Shown: piece after piece, positions 1 to 8,676 of the stretch | How positions within the stretch are numbered: the first letter of the stretch is position 1 | Layout: every line of letters begins with the position of its first letter | Assembly (NCBI GenBank): GCA_017441205.1 | Contig: JAFRYG010000028.1 | Coordinates: forward strand, 1-42,044 | Length of the DNA stretch: 42,044 nt | Direction: 5' to 3' | Source of the DNA: Pseudomonadota bacterium | GTDB taxonomy: Bacteria; Myxococcota_A; Bradymonadia; UBA4248 | Position numbers and translations under genes: made by a program | The notes under the pieces: model-generated | What the model was told of the DNA's origin: nothing | The model's input: only the letters and a program-made list of their open reading frames with translations | Database searches by the model: none

Positions 1-50
1 ATCATGGTTATTCGGAATCATTGCTATAATAGAAAGTGGTTAGTGAATAG

Positions 51-215
51 TGGCCCCTTGCGAACTGAGGCGAATTGTTTGGATTCGATGTTCGAACAAC
101 GGTGCGAATCGCAGAGCCCAGTGAGCAACGGCCAGTCGCGAGTCGGAGCGCCGACAGGCGCGGGAGGCGAAGTGAATGGCCCCTTGCGAACTGAGGCGAA
201 TTGTTTGGATTCGAT
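51..215. repeat. 39-bp perfect direct repeat, two copies
   Basis: A 39-base sequence starting TGGCCCCTTGCGAACTGAGG and ending GGATTCGAT occurs at 51-89 and again without mismatch at 177-215. Both copies are preceded by GTGAAT or GTGAA. The 87 bases between them are GC-rich and contain no convincing gene. An open frame at 4-312 runs through both copies, but it has no clear ribosome binding site and no recognisable protein, so it is not annotated as a gene. Confidence 0.85.
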
Positions 216-234
216 ATCGCGGGGCGTTGCGGGC

Positions 235-300
235 ACCCCCGCAGAGGGGGTAGGCGCGTATTTGCGTAAGCAAATAGCGCCGCAGGGGGCGTTGCCCCCT
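235..300. repeat. Three consecutive GC-rich hairpins
   Basis: Three inverted repeats follow each other: ACCCCC (235-240) with GGGGGT (246-251); GGCGC-G-TATTTGC (253-265) with GCAAATA-GCGCC (270-281), loop GTAA; and AGGGGGC (284-290) with GCCCCCT (294-300), loop GTT. The middle one belongs to the TATT..AATA hairpin family found throughout the window. They lie just past the 3' end of the minus-strand regulator, so they may also mark transcript ends, though no T-tract is present. Confidence 0.75.
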
Positions 301-352
301 CACAAAAAATGATTCAAAATGTTCCAAAGCTCAATGCTTTAAGCGAACTTAA

Positions 353-1801
353 TCATTCATAGCCGTATTTTTTCAAGCGGTAGCGCAGACTTCTGAATGA
401 TATCCCGAGCAATTTGGCGGCTTCGGTTTTGTTGCCGTTTGTCTTTTCCAGAGACTGTTCGATGAGTTTTCGTTCCAGCTCTTCGACGATGCCTTCGAGT
501 TCTATACCTTTTCCGACATTGATGCCGGGAAGAAGATCGTGGCTGTTTTCCATATCGTCGCAGATATTTGTCTGATTATCTGCCAGAAAAGAGTCGGGAA
601 TCGAATTGCAGGCGTTGTTTTTCAGATACGCGGGCAGGGAGCCAAGCGTGATTTTTGAACTCATTTCCAGCGTCGTTGCATGCTCAAGGATGTTCTCCAG
701 TTCACGAACGTTTCCGCGATAGTCGTAATCCATCAATATCTGAAGCGCATCGGGTTCGATATCGTGTATGGACTTATTCTGTTCTTTATTGAATTTGTTC
801 AGGAAATAATGAATGAGCACGGGGATATCGCATTTTCTGTCGCGCAGGGCCGGAATGGATATCTGAATGACGTTGAGGCGGAAAAAGAGATCTTCACGAA
901 AGCGATGCGCTTCTACTTCGGAGCGCAGGTCGCGGTTGGTGGCTGCGATAATTCTGACCGAAACCGGAATTTCATTCGGACTTCCGACAGGCTGGATGCG
1001 TTTTTCCTGGATGGCTCTGAGCAGTTTGACCTGCATGGGCATGGGGAGTTCTCCGATTTCATCCAGAAACAGAGTGCCACCTTCCGCTGCCTGAAAGAAG
1101 CCGCATTTGTCCTTGACTGCGCCGGTGAATGCCCCTTTGGCGTAGCCAAAAAACTCGCTCTCAACGAGGTTTTCTGGAATAGCGCCGCAATTGACAGGTA
1201 CGAACGGTCCCTGAATGCCGCTGAGCTGATGAACTGCTTTGGCTACAACTTCCTTGCCTGTTCCGGATTCTCCGGTGATGAGTATGTTTGCCTTTGTTGG
1301 TGCGACACGTGCGATCAGGTCGAGGACGTTTTTCATCGCATCGGACTCACCAATAAAATTGGGCAGGGCTTTATGAATGTCCGAATTGGTCGGATGGACA
1401 AACTTTTTCTGCATGATGATGCGTTTGGCAATTGCTTTGTCTATGAGTGCAAGCAATGTGTCGCGCTTGAATGGTTTTTCGATATAGTCAAATGCGCCGT
1501 CGCGAATCGATTCGACGGCAGTCTGTGTCGTTGCATATGCTGTGACGAGAAGCACCTGCGTGCTTTCGTCAAACTGTTTGACGATATGCAGAACGTCCAG
1601 CCCCGTAATATCGTTGAGCCGGTAATCAGTCAGAACAACATCGAATTCAAGGCCCTGTCCCTGCTGACCATTTTTTATGATTGTGCTGACGGCTGCTTTG
1701 CCGGAAGACAATCCCACGACGTCATGACCTGCTTTGGACAGCATCATTTGCGTCATTTTAAGGAGATTTGTTTCGTCTTCGACCAATAGTATTTTTGCCA
1801 T
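353..1801 (-). CDS. PilR-like sigma-54-dependent response regulator
   Basis: NtrC-family transcriptional activator of 482 residues. Start chosen at [10 protein letters not shown]; an upstream in-frame Met at 1849 would add 16 residues unlike a receiver domain. Residues 1-120 form a receiver domain with the acidic pair E8/D9 and phosphoacceptor D59 in LTDY. The AAA+ domain follows with Walker A GESGTGKE (about 176-183), the sigma-54 contact loop GAFTGA (about 222-227) and Walker B FLDEIGE. The C-terminus is a Fis-type helix-turn-helix ending [16 protein letters not shown], the form typical of PilR, which activates type IV pilin genes in other bacteria. No histidine kinase (PilS-like) or pilin gene is beside it, so it appears orphan here. 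Family call is firm; the PilR target assignment is inference. Confidence 0.93.
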   Translation of the reverse strand: MAKILLVEDETNLLKMTQMMLSKAGHDVVGLSSGKAAVSTIIKNGQQGQGLEFDVVLTDYRLNDITGLDVLHIVKQFDESTQVLLVTAYATTQTAVESIRDGAFDYIEKPFKRDTLLALIDKAIAKRIIMQKKFVHPTNSDIHKALPNFIGESDAMKNVLDLIARVAPTKANILITGESGTGKEVVAKAVHQLSGIQGPFVPVNCGAIPENLVESEFFGYAKGAFTGAVKDKCGFFQAAEGGTLFLDEIGELPMPMQVKLLRAIQEKRIQPVGSPNEIPVSVRIIAATNRDLRSEVEAHRFREDLFFRLNVIQISIPALRDRKCDIPVLIHYFLNKFNKEQNKSIHDIEPDALQILMDYDYRGNVRELENILEHATTLEMSSKITLGSLPAYLKNNACNSIPDSFLADNQTNICDDMENSHDLLPGINVGKGIELEGIVEELERKLIEQSLEKTNGNKTEAAKLLGISFRSLRYRLKKYGYE

Positions 1802-2022
1802 AGTATTACCATCACATGGGGCAGGTGTACAGGAATCCTGCGCCGGCAATCTGATAACGCGAAATGCAAGTTTTGGCTAATATTGCGGGAATTGATATGG
1901 GAATTTCGTATAAACATCACTAACAACTTGCGTGCGTATTATATTTTCCATAAAATTATTGTGTTTTGTGGAGCAGAAACGCTTAAGGAATATCGTGTAT
2001 TTTATTGATCAGCGGAGGGAAT

Positions 2023-4368
2023 ATGAAACGGATGTGCAAGGGCAGCGTTTGGTATTTGGCAGTAGCGGTTGTCGCCGGCTGCGGGCTTTATGCATGCGAT
2101 GGTGACAGCAGTGTTGGCGTCGTTTCTGGTGATGTGTGCAGTCCTGAATGTGATTGGGATCAGAATTGCGAGAATGGGAAATGCGTCAATACTCCTGAAG
2201 ATGATGAATCCTGTGATCCAGCCTGCGGTAAAGGGGAAGTTTGTGACGACAGTGTCTGCAAGCCCGATCCAGGAAAAAAGAAGACCTGTGATCCAGCCTG
2301 CGGCAGCGACGAAAAATGCGTAGATGGTGTCTGCGAACCCGATTCGGAAGGTGAAGATACCTGTGATCCTGTCTGTGGTGAAAATGAGAAATGCGTGGAT
2401 GGCGTCTGTAAACCCGATTCGGAAGGAGAAAAGACTTGCGAACCGGCTTGTGGTGAAAATGAGAAATGCGTGGATGGCATCTGCAAGCCTGATTCCGGAG
2501 ACGAAAAGAACTGCGAACCGGCTTGTGAAGATGGTCAGGAATGCGTGGATGGTTCCTGCCGGGATATCGTCTGCGATCCCGCCTGCGAAGAAGGTCAGGA
2601 CTGTGTGAAAGGGGCTTGCGTGGATAAAGTCTGCGACCCCGCCTGCGAAGATTGGCAGGAATGTGTAAAGGGAGCCTGCGTGGACAAGGCGTGTGACCCC
2701 GCATGCATTGATGGTCAGGAATGCATCAAGGGCGTATGTTTGCCGGAATTGTGCGGCGGAATCATTTGTCCCGAAAATACGAAATGCTATCAGGATGTAT
2801 GTCACGATAACAGCGAATTCTGTGGTTCCGAAATCTGCACCAAAACGCAAAAATGTGCTGAAGACCATTGCGTCGAATTGAATGCATGCGATTCGACCGA
2901 GTGTCCGGCTGATCATTTCTGCGCAGTGAGCAGCGGGGGGCTTCCCATCTGCTATACCAATGCATGCTCAGAGAATGGTTCACTCAAGTCATGTTCAGAG
3001 GGGACTATTTGTGTCGCCGGCGAATGCATTGCTGGGAAATTTGAAGAAGCTGCCGAATGCAAGGGCGGTTATCTGGATGAACACGGCAAGTGCATCGTAC
3101 CGCTCAAATCCATTTCAATTACGGCCAAGGGGATTGAAACCGGAACCGTCGATGTATTGCTCGAATCCACCGAGAAATTCACGATCGTTTATGATCCGGA
3201 AAACACCACGGAACGCGGAGTTAAATGGACAATGGTGAATGTGGATACCGGGAAGGATGATGTTTCGAAACTCGTCAAGGTCTCCGGAGAGGATACCGAT
3301 GTACTGGCGATGAAAGGTATTTCCGTACTTGCCGGTGATATCGATTTGAAGGCGACTTCGTCGGTACACAATAATATTTCGGCAGCGGCAAAGGTTGCGG
3401 TTAAACCCTATTTTGCTCTTCGCCCGGGAGATGAATATGCGGATTACAACAAGTATCGCAAGGGCGATTTGAAGTGCAATGCATATGATGAAAGAAATCA
3501 GAAGGTCTTTAACCGCGATTTGTACGAGAAATTTGTGCAGCCCAAGATGGTCGTGGAAGAGAAAGACGGCAAGAAAATCTATAAACCGACGCGCGCAAGC
3601 GTCGTCGCGGCAGCCAGATTCCTGTCGATGCAGTTCCCGTACTACTTCCCGTACCTTTTGACTTCGATGGATTCGAGCCACTATGTCTGGTCTTCGAGCA
3701 AGTATGTCAAAAATGAAGATGATGTGCGGATTTACGGGCTTCGCCTGACTGACAAATCTTATGGAGATTACGAGGGTAACAAGGTCAATGCAACCAAGGT
3801 TACACCATGGGCATGCAAGAAAAGCGACAAGGTTATTGGTCTGGAGTGCTCGGGATTTGTTACCTGGGCATTGCGCAACGGTCGCTTTAATGCCGGTGAC
3901 TGGAAGACGAGTTATTTGAACGGCGGACCGAGCGGAAAAGGAAGTTATCTGTCGCAGTCAGACAGCGGTGATTCAAAATGGGGCTGGAATACCAATAATC
4001 GCCACGACAAGGTCAAGGCAAAATTCGCGAAACTTGCCAAATCAGATTTTGTCAAAGTCAAGGATGCCAAGCCGGATCAGGTTCACGCTGGTGATTTGAT
4101 GTGGCACGAAGGGCATATCGGTATGGTCGTGGGTGTCAAGCGTAAGAATCAGAACGATTATTCAAGTGCTGAATATGTCTATATTGCTGAGGCTACATCG
4201 AGTTCCGAAACACACAAAGCCGGCAATACGATGACTCGGTATACCTGGAGCAAATTTGTCAAATCATCCAAATGGGCCAAGTCCGAAAAAACGAGTTACA
4301 TCGTTCGAATGGATCATGTTTATACCTACTTTACCGATAAGGGTAACGAATACGACGATTTCTGGTGA
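2023..4368 (+). CDS. Cysteine-rich lipoprotein with C-terminal NlpC/P60-like domain
   Basis: Secreted protein of 781 residues. The start at MKRM follows AGCGGAGGG at a good distance; an upstream in-frame ATG at 2005 lacks this. A signal peptide ends in a lipobox-like VAGC. Residues about 30-345 hold roughly 13 modules of the form C-x3-C-x5-C-x4-C (for example CDPACGENEKCVDGVC). A stretch at about 360-460 resembles a bacterial Ig-like (Big_2) domain. The C-terminal part resembles NlpC/P60 or CHAP amidases: ECSGFVTWAL with candidate nucleophile Cys609, and HEGHIGMVVG with candidate His698. Such domains usually cut peptidoglycan peptides. The combination suggests a surface-anchored wall hydrolase or a toxin-like effector; substrate is unknown. 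A clear terminator follows directly. Confidence 0.85.
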   Translation: MKRMCKGSVWYLAVAVVAGCGLYACDGDSSVGVVSGDVCSPECDWDQNCENGKCVNTPEDDESCDPACGKGEVCDDSVCKPDPGKKKTCDPACGSDEKCVDGVCEPDSEGEDTCDPVCGENEKCVDGVCKPDSEGEKTCEPACGENEKCVDGICKPDSGDEKNCEPACEDGQECVDGSCRDIVCDPACEEGQDCVKGACVDKVCDPACEDWQECVKGACVDKACDPACIDGQECIKGVCLPELCGGIICPENTKCYQDVCHDNSEFCGSEICTKTQKCAEDHCVELNACDSTECPADHFCAVSSGGLPICYTNACSENGSLKSCSEGTICVAGECIAGKFEEAAECKGGYLDEHGKCIVPLKSISITAKGIETGTVDVLLESTEKFTIVYDPENTTERGVKWTMVNVDTGKDDVSKLVKVSGEDTDVLAMKGISVLAGDIDLKATSSVHNNISAAAKVAVKPYFALRPGDEYADYNKYRKGDLKCNAYDERNQKVFNRDLYEKFVQPKMVVEEKDGKKIYKPTRASVVAAARFLSMQFPYYFPYLLTSMDSSHYVWSSSKYVKNEDDVRIYGLRLTDKSYGDYEGNKVNATKVTPWACKKSDKVIGLECSGFVTWALRNGRFNAGDWKTSYLNGGPSGKGSYLSQSDSGDSKWGWNTNNRHDKVKAKFAKLAKSDFVKVKDAKPDQVHAGDLMWHEGHIGMVVGVKRKNQNDYSSAEYVYIAEATSSSETHKAGNTMTRYTWSKFVKSSKWAKSEKTSYIVRMDHVYTYFTDKGNEYDDFW

Positions 4369-4390
4369 TATCGCTGAAGCAGGTACCTAA

Positions 4391-4419
4391 AAAGGCGCAC
4401 ATTTTGTGCGCCTTTTTTT
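4391..4419 (+). terminator. Rho-independent terminator
   Basis: Stem GGCGCAC (4394-4400) pairs with GTGCGCC (4406-4412) around a five-base loop and is followed by seven T; preceding A residues extend the stem. It lies 22 bases after the stop of the NlpC/P60-like lipoprotein gene. Confidence 0.93.
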
Positions 4420-5103
4420 GTTGGAACGAGTGTTTGGAAAAGAATGCAATAACGCATTCGGAATGCGAATCTCTACAAAGGTAAAAAAAATCGTACCTCA
4501 AAGTGCAACAATTCCTCCTCGATGGCATCATTTGGGTGAAGGAATGCTCCTTCCCCTTTTTGTGAGGTTCGTATGTATCCATCCGGATTTGTCTGACAAA
4601 AGCATTCCCACACATAATGTACGGCCAATCGAGGGAAGATTTGCAGCGTGAGTGTTTCCGGACGCGGACATCAATGCTGGAGTGCTGTACATGCCATGCA
4701 CATCGGATGCTTTTTTTTACGACGTATGGCGTCGGAAAGGGGGCAGTGTGCAAATTCGCTGGAAGTTTTGGGTTTGGACGGCGAGTCGGCGGGTGGGAAT
4801 GGGAGCATGAGGTAACCCTTGGTTACCAGATATTATACCCTCAAAACTATAATAACTACATGTGGTTGTTCGACGTATTTGATGCAGGATTTTTCATGTC
4901 AAAATTACAAGCCTGCATGTGGGGGGCTTTGCTAACGGTAATTTGAATGTGAAACCTGGGCAGGCATAACCATAAAAATGCGATATCTGGTCTTTTGACT
5001 TTGCAATGAGTTTGATATTCCCTAGAATAAACGATTTCAGCGGGCGTTGTTGCCTGCCGTTTTTCAGGAGTTCATTCAGAGAGAACCTGTTGGGGATTGA
5101 AAT
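4420..5103. other. 684-bp intergenic region without a supported gene
   Basis: Open frames here (for example 4617-4946) have no recognisable protein features or good ribosome binding site. A weak hairpin GAAGGA-ATGC-TCCTTC followed by a short T run lies near 4536-4563. A perfect 7-bp inverted repeat sits at 4811-4827, and AT-rich sequence with a TATAAT-like hexamer follows near 4849. The 3' part is presumably the upstream region of the lipoprotein gene at 5104. Confidence 0.6.
4811..4827. promoter_or_regulatory. Perfect inverted repeat, candidate operator
   Basis: GGTAACC (4811-4817) and GGTTACC (4821-4827) are perfect reverse complements separated by CTT. This dyad is about 280 bases upstream of the lipoprotein gene at 5104 and about 20 bases before a TATAAT-like hexamer. 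It is unlike the hairpin families found elsewhere and has no T-tract, so a protein binding site is more likely than a terminator. No regulator can be assigned. Confidence 0.35.
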
Positions 5104-7572
5104 ATGACGAGAAAATATCTTGTTTTTGCGACGATGCTGTTGGCTTTGTTTGGGATGAACGCCTGTGAAAGTTCTGTCGATCCCATTGAGCTTCCGTCGG
5201 ATTATCCTGTCGTTTGCGAAAATGGTGTATGCCATGTCCCAGGGGATCATCAGTCCTCTTTGCCAAAAGAATGCGAACAGGACGGAACTGCTCAGTGTTA
5301 CGAGAATGTTCTTTTGGTATGCATTTCCGGACGATGGAAAAATATCATTGAATGTCCCTATGGATGCAGCGATGCGAAGTGTCTTCCTGCCGAATGCACT
5401 TCGCATGATGCAGAACGCTGCGATGAATCCGGGAAGAATCTTCAGGTCTGCGACAACGGAAAATGGACATCGCAGGCATGTGAATTCGGATGCAGGGACG
5501 GGGTGTGCATTTGTTCGGATGATATGGAACCGCGCTGCAAGGATGACAATACGTTGGAGTATTGTGACAATGAAACCCTGAAGTACGAAACTTGTGCGCA
5601 GGGGTGCAAGGATAACGCCTGTGCGACGGAGTGTCAGCCGGGTGAAACCAAGTGTCTCGATGAGCAATCGTTCTCTGTCTGCGGTGAAAATGGGCTGTGG
5701 GGGCCTGGGAGTGTGTGCATCGCAGGATGTGCCGATAATGAATGCGTCCCTGCGGACTGTGATTTCAACGATAAGCCCAGATGTTCCGAGGAGAATCCGA
5801 ATCAGGTTCAGATCTGTGATCGCGGTCACTGGGTTGACGATCCCGATGGCCTGTGCGATTTCGCATGCGAAGACGGCAAATGCAAAATCCCCCAGGAGGC
5901 TTGCGAAGAGGAAGATGCACTGCGCTGTGTGGATGAAAAAAGACTGGATAAATGCGTGGACAAGCTTTGGACTGTCGAGAAAAACTGCGAGTTTGGCTGC
6001 GAAAATAATGCGTGTAAAGTCGGAGACGAGGATCCTTGCGCCGGCAAGGGTGAAAATGAAGTGATTTGCCTGGCGGATGGTGCATACCAGTGTTCGGGAG
6101 AAGAACCAGCCTACCTGGAAGACGGATTCAATTACGGGTGCAATCACTGCAGAACGAATGAATCTTCGGCAATGTGTACGAAAGATGGTTACGGACTCGC
6201 CGATTGTGATGATGGAAATTGGAAAATTACAAATTGTCCTCTGGGGTGTGCGGATGGAAAATGCCGGGATTGCGAACCCGGCAATGATGCATTGCTCTGT
6301 TCAGCGGATGGCAATGTCACGCAGTGTGGCGATGATGGCTTCTGGACGACGGTCGCTTCATGTCCGCATGGATGTCTGGATGGGGTATGCCTGGAGTGTG
6401 CAGATGAACCGCTTGCGTGTGATGGCAATGTGATCGTTGGCTGCGTGAACGGAAAATCGGTCAAACAGGAATGTGCCCATAAGTGTGAAAATGCCAAATG
6501 CGTCAGCAAATATGATGAGGCATGCGAAAAATCCTGCAAGGATGGCGTATGCAGTCATGGCGTATGTGTGACGTCCAAAATGGATAATATCAAGCTCGGA
6601 GATGAATGCGATCACGACGATTTTGTGGAATTCTGTGACGACGGTGAAGCGGTTTACTGCTCCGTCTATGGGTTCGTCATTCGCGAATCCTGCGGCGAGA
6701 ACCAATGCACTATGGTTCAGGATTACAATAATTCTTCGAGACTTCTGGCATTCTGCCGCGGAGATGCGGATAAATGCACGAAAGACCGCGAAAAGCTGTT
6801 TTACTGCACGCTGGATAATGCACTTGGATTCTATGAATCCTACAACGAATGCCTCATCAATACGGACGATTCGTTTACCGCCATCAATGCATTCGACAAC
6901 CACGAGATTGGGCGCGTCGATCTGGATGAAGTGGTTGGAAACAATGTGTTTATGTGTTTTGAAGGCGGTTGTGATGCCGAGGGTAAACGCTGCCTGAAGA
7001 CATCGGATGAGTATTACTGTGCGCCGGAAGAACAGAAATTGACCTACACCTGCGACGGCAATGATATCATTATAGAACAGTGTCTGGATGGGGCATTGGT
7101 CTTCGGATTATCGGGAAAAGACGAAAGTGAGGTTGAGCCATGTGATGATGATAATTGCGTGATCATCGATGGCAAAGGTGCATGCAGGGCGGCATGCAAG
7201 GGAACGAAAGTAGGGAAGAACGATCCGGTCTGTTACGTATCGGAGAATGGTGAATCTTATGTATTTACCGATACCTGTGCCAAGGATGACAACGGAACGC
7301 TTTATAGGGTGGATAGCCAGACAGTGAAGTGTGACCATAGCTGCAGTGAGGGGGCATGCCAAAACCTCATAGATGATGAGGGCAAATCCTGCGATGAGGA
7401 AGAGTATCCGCCGCAGTGCAGCGGTGAGGATATCCTCGTGACCTGTGAAAAAGGTGTCATTAAGGCGAAGAAGTGTTCCGGCGAGAATGGTGTGAATTTG
7501 CCTCAGCACTGTGAAATGGTGGAAGAGGGTGACGCTGCGTGCGTCGACGATCCCGGAGTCGCTGTCGAGTAG
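5104..7572 (+). CDS. Large cysteine-rich repeat lipoprotein
   Basis: Predicted lipoprotein of 822 residues. The N-terminus has basic residues, a hydrophobic core and MNAC, putting the lipidated cysteine at position 21. The mature part is made almost entirely of repeated units of about 40 residues with the pattern C...G..L..C..G.W....C..GC....C (for example QVCDNGKWTSQACEFGC). It is rich in Asp and Glu, with no enzymatic motif seen. A GGGG-containing ribosome binding site precedes the ATG. The repeats suggest a disulfide-stabilised, extended surface or periplasmic protein; binding partner unknown. It resembles in composition, but not in module spacing, the lipoproteins at 2023 and 39582. Two hairpins follow the stop. 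Confidence 0.85.
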   Translation: MTRKYLVFATMLLALFGMNACESSVDPIELPSDYPVVCENGVCHVPGDHQSSLPKECEQDGTAQCYENVLLVCISGRWKNIIECPYGCSDAKCLPAECTSHDAERCDESGKNLQVCDNGKWTSQACEFGCRDGVCICSDDMEPRCKDDNTLEYCDNETLKYETCAQGCKDNACATECQPGETKCLDEQSFSVCGENGLWGPGSVCIAGCADNECVPADCDFNDKPRCSEENPNQVQICDRGHWVDDPDGLCDFACEDGKCKIPQEACEEEDALRCVDEKRLDKCVDKLWTVEKNCEFGCENNACKVGDEDPCAGKGENEVICLADGAYQCSGEEPAYLEDGFNYGCNHCRTNESSAMCTKDGYGLADCDDGNWKITNCPLGCADGKCRDCEPGNDALLCSADGNVTQCGDDGFWTTVASCPHGCLDGVCLECADEPLACDGNVIVGCVNGKSVKQECAHKCENAKCVSKYDEACEKSCKDGVCSHGVCVTSKMDNIKLGDECDHDDFVEFCDDGEAVYCSVYGFVIRESCGENQCTMVQDYNNSSRLLAFCRGDADKCTKDREKLFYCTLDNALGFYESYNECLINTDDSFTAINAFDNHEIGRVDLDEVVGNNVFMCFEGGCDAEGKRCLKTSDEYYCAPEEQKLTYTCDGNDIIIEQCLDGALVFGLSGKDESEVEPCDDDNCVIIDGKGACRAACKGTKVGKNDPVCYVSENGESYVFTDTCAKDDNGTLYRVDSQTVKCDHSCSEGACQNLIDDEGKSCDEEEYPPQCSGEDILVTCEKGVIKAKKCSGENGVNLPQHCEMVEEGDAACVDDPGVAVE

Positions 7573-7590
7573 TGTATTTTTGATGGGAAG

Positions 7591-7621
7591 CGCCTATTCG
7601 TGCGCACGCGCACGAATACGG
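7591..7621. repeat. TATT..AATA-family hairpin
   Basis: TATTCGTGCG (7595-7604) is perfectly complementary to CGCACGAATA (7609-7618), with a four-base loop CACG. It sits 19 bases after the lipoprotein stop and just before the terminator at 7632, and shares the TATT/AATA boundary with hairpins elsewhere in the window. Confidence 0.7.
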
Positions 7622-7631
7622 CACTGCTTTG

Positions 7632-7673
7632 GGCGATGTTATTGGCTGTGCCAATACACATCGCCTTTTTTTT
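7632..7673 (+). terminator. Rho-independent terminator with nested hairpin
   Basis: Outer stem GGCGATG (7632-7638) pairs with CATCGCC (7659-7665); inner stem ATTGGC (7641-7646) pairs with GCCAAT (7650-7655) around a TGT loop. Eight T follow. It ends the transcript of the 5104 lipoprotein, and its inner part has the TATTGGC..GCCAATA form of the interspersed hairpin family. Confidence 0.88.
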
Positions 7674-7703
7674 GCTATGTTTAACGACAGTGAATATGCC
7701 GAA

Positions 7704-7723
7704 TGAGTTTTGAGTTTTGAGTT
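7704..7723. repeat. 7-bp tandem repeat (GAGTTTT)
   Basis: GAGTTTT occurs twice in tandem followed by a partial third copy (GAGTTA). It lies in the non-coding gap between the terminator at 7632 and the DksA-type gene. Confidence 0.7.
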
Positions 7724-7783
7724 AGAGGTCAGGCAATCACAAGGGGCTTTGCCTAAGCATTGGATAATGCATTCACTTCTGTA

Positions 7784-7803
7784 AGCTATGAGCTATGAGC
7801 TAT
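7784..7803. repeat. 7-bp tandem repeat (AGCTATG)
   Basis: AGCTATG occurs at 7784-7790 and 7791-7797, then AGCTAT at 7798-7803. It has the same 7-base period as the repeat at 7704 in the same gap. Confidence 0.7.
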
Positions 7804-7854
7804 TTGACCAGGGCTGAATGGTTACGGGTGAATTTATGAATGAATGGATATCGC

Positions 7855-7882
7855 TTGACATTTATTTTTTATATCACATAAA
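7855..7882 (+). promoter_or_regulatory. Sigma-70-type promoter for the DksA/TraR gene
   Basis: TTGACA (7855-7860) is a perfect -35 hexamer; CATAAA (7877-7882) lies 16 bases downstream. The AT-rich spacer and position 77 bases before the start codon at 7960 fit a housekeeping promoter. Confidence 0.6.
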
Positions 7883-7959
7883 ATCTCCCCGCTATTTTTC
7901 CATTTGTAATTGGAGAACGTTCTTCATGATACAAGTGGTTTGTTTGAAGGATAATTGGC

Positions 7960-8382
7960 ATGTATTTAACCCCGGAACAACTTGCCGAAATTAAAAAATC
8001 GATAGAGGATCAGCGTCAGGAAATCCTCGAAAAACTCAACCAGCGCAATGAAGAAGGTTATGAGCCCGAGGTTCGTGGTGATGAAGCAGATATCGCCAAT
8101 TCCGAGGGAATCGCCATGACGATGGAGCGGCTTCAGTCGCGCGATGTCCGGCTGCTCAAAAAACTCGACGAAGCAGCTCGCTGGGTTGAATCGGATGATT
8201 TCGGATATTGTGAATCCTGCGGCGAGGAAATTGGATTCAAGCGTCTGCTTGCACGTCCGGCTGCTCGCCAATGCATCGAGTGCAAACAGAACGAGGAACA
8301 GAGAGAACGCGGTTATTATCATCCGCGTCCCCGCAAGCCCCCCAAGCCGCTGCATCGCGATGAAGATGAGGATGAGTTGTAA
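7960..8382 (+). CDS. DksA/TraR-family zinc-finger protein
   Basis: Protein of 140 residues. The N-terminal half is a charged helical region (residues 1-75) that in DksA forms the coiled coil entering the RNA polymerase secondary channel. A C4 zinc finger follows with Cys84, Cys87, Cys105 and Cys108 (CESCG and CIECK). The last residues are basic, Pro-rich, then strongly acidic. DksA relatives modulate initiation, often with ppGpp. GAAGGAT gives a suitable ribosome binding site and a TTGACA promoter lies upstream; a strong terminator follows, so it is a single-gene unit. Whether it is the functional DksA or another paralogue cannot be told from one window. Confidence 0.9.
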   Translation: MYLTPEQLAEIKKSIEDQRQEILEKLNQRNEEGYEPEVRGDEADIANSEGIAMTMERLQSRDVRLLKKLDEAARWVESDDFGYCESCGEEIGFKRLLARPAARQCIECKQNEEQRERGYYHPRPRKPPKPLHRDEDEDEL

Positions 8383-8387
8383 ATAAA

Positions 8388-8415
8388 GGCATGGTCTGCG
8401 GACCATGCTTTTTTT
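8388..8415 (+). terminator. Rho-independent terminator
   Basis: GCATGGTC (8389-8396) pairs perfectly with GACCATGC (8401-8408) around loop TGCG, followed by seven T. It is 6 bases after the stop codon of the DksA/TraR gene. Confidence 0.95.
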
Positions 8416-8446
8416 GTTTTTTGAAATGGAGTTCGGATATGAAATT

Positions 8447-8517
8447 TCGGCGCGTATTGGCCGCAGGCCAATAGCGGCGGACGCAGTGCGTATTGACCGG
8501 AGGGCAATAGCACGCGC
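8447..8517. repeat. Two tandem TATT..AATA-family hairpins
   Basis: The first hairpin has TATTGGCC-GCA-GGCCAATA within GCG-rich flanks (about 8451-8479). The second has TATTGACC-GGA-GGGCAATA flanked by GTGCG and GCACG (about 8487-8516). Both share the TATT/AATA boundary but have different arms and different outer stems. They fill most of the gap between the DksA/TraR terminator and mltG. Confidence 0.8.
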
Positions 8518-8676
8518 CCAAAATTTTAATTCCCGGGCAATTTGTGATTTAAGATGAACGGCGTCTGAATGCCGAACGGTTCAGACGGTGATGAAGTCGA
8601 TGCATTGACGGGTTAGTGAGATGGTTTGTTCCCGAATATTCCGGTTCTGGGCATGACGAAAGAGGTTTGAATCAAC

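Noticed and set aside
51..215. Direct repeats as a two-repeat CRISPR
   Set aside because: The 87-base separation is too long for a spacer and there are only two copies.
4..312. Open frame of 102 codons at the left end
   Set aside because: It reads through both copies of a direct repeat and three hairpins, has no convincing ribosome binding site and no recognisable protein sequence.
680..1789. Long plus-strand open frame opposite the PilR-like gene
   Set aside because: It is the complement of a well-supported regulator gene with all catalytic motifs on the minus strand.
1874..1886. Possible sigma-54 promoter (TGGC..TTGC) upstream of the lipoprotein at 2023
   Set aside because: Only five bases separate TGGC from TTGC, two fewer than the consensus spacing, so the -24/-12 geometry is wrong.
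4617..4946. Open frame of 109 codons in the 684-bp gap
   Set aside because: No good ribosome binding site, unusual composition and it runs through the dyad and promoter-like sequence.
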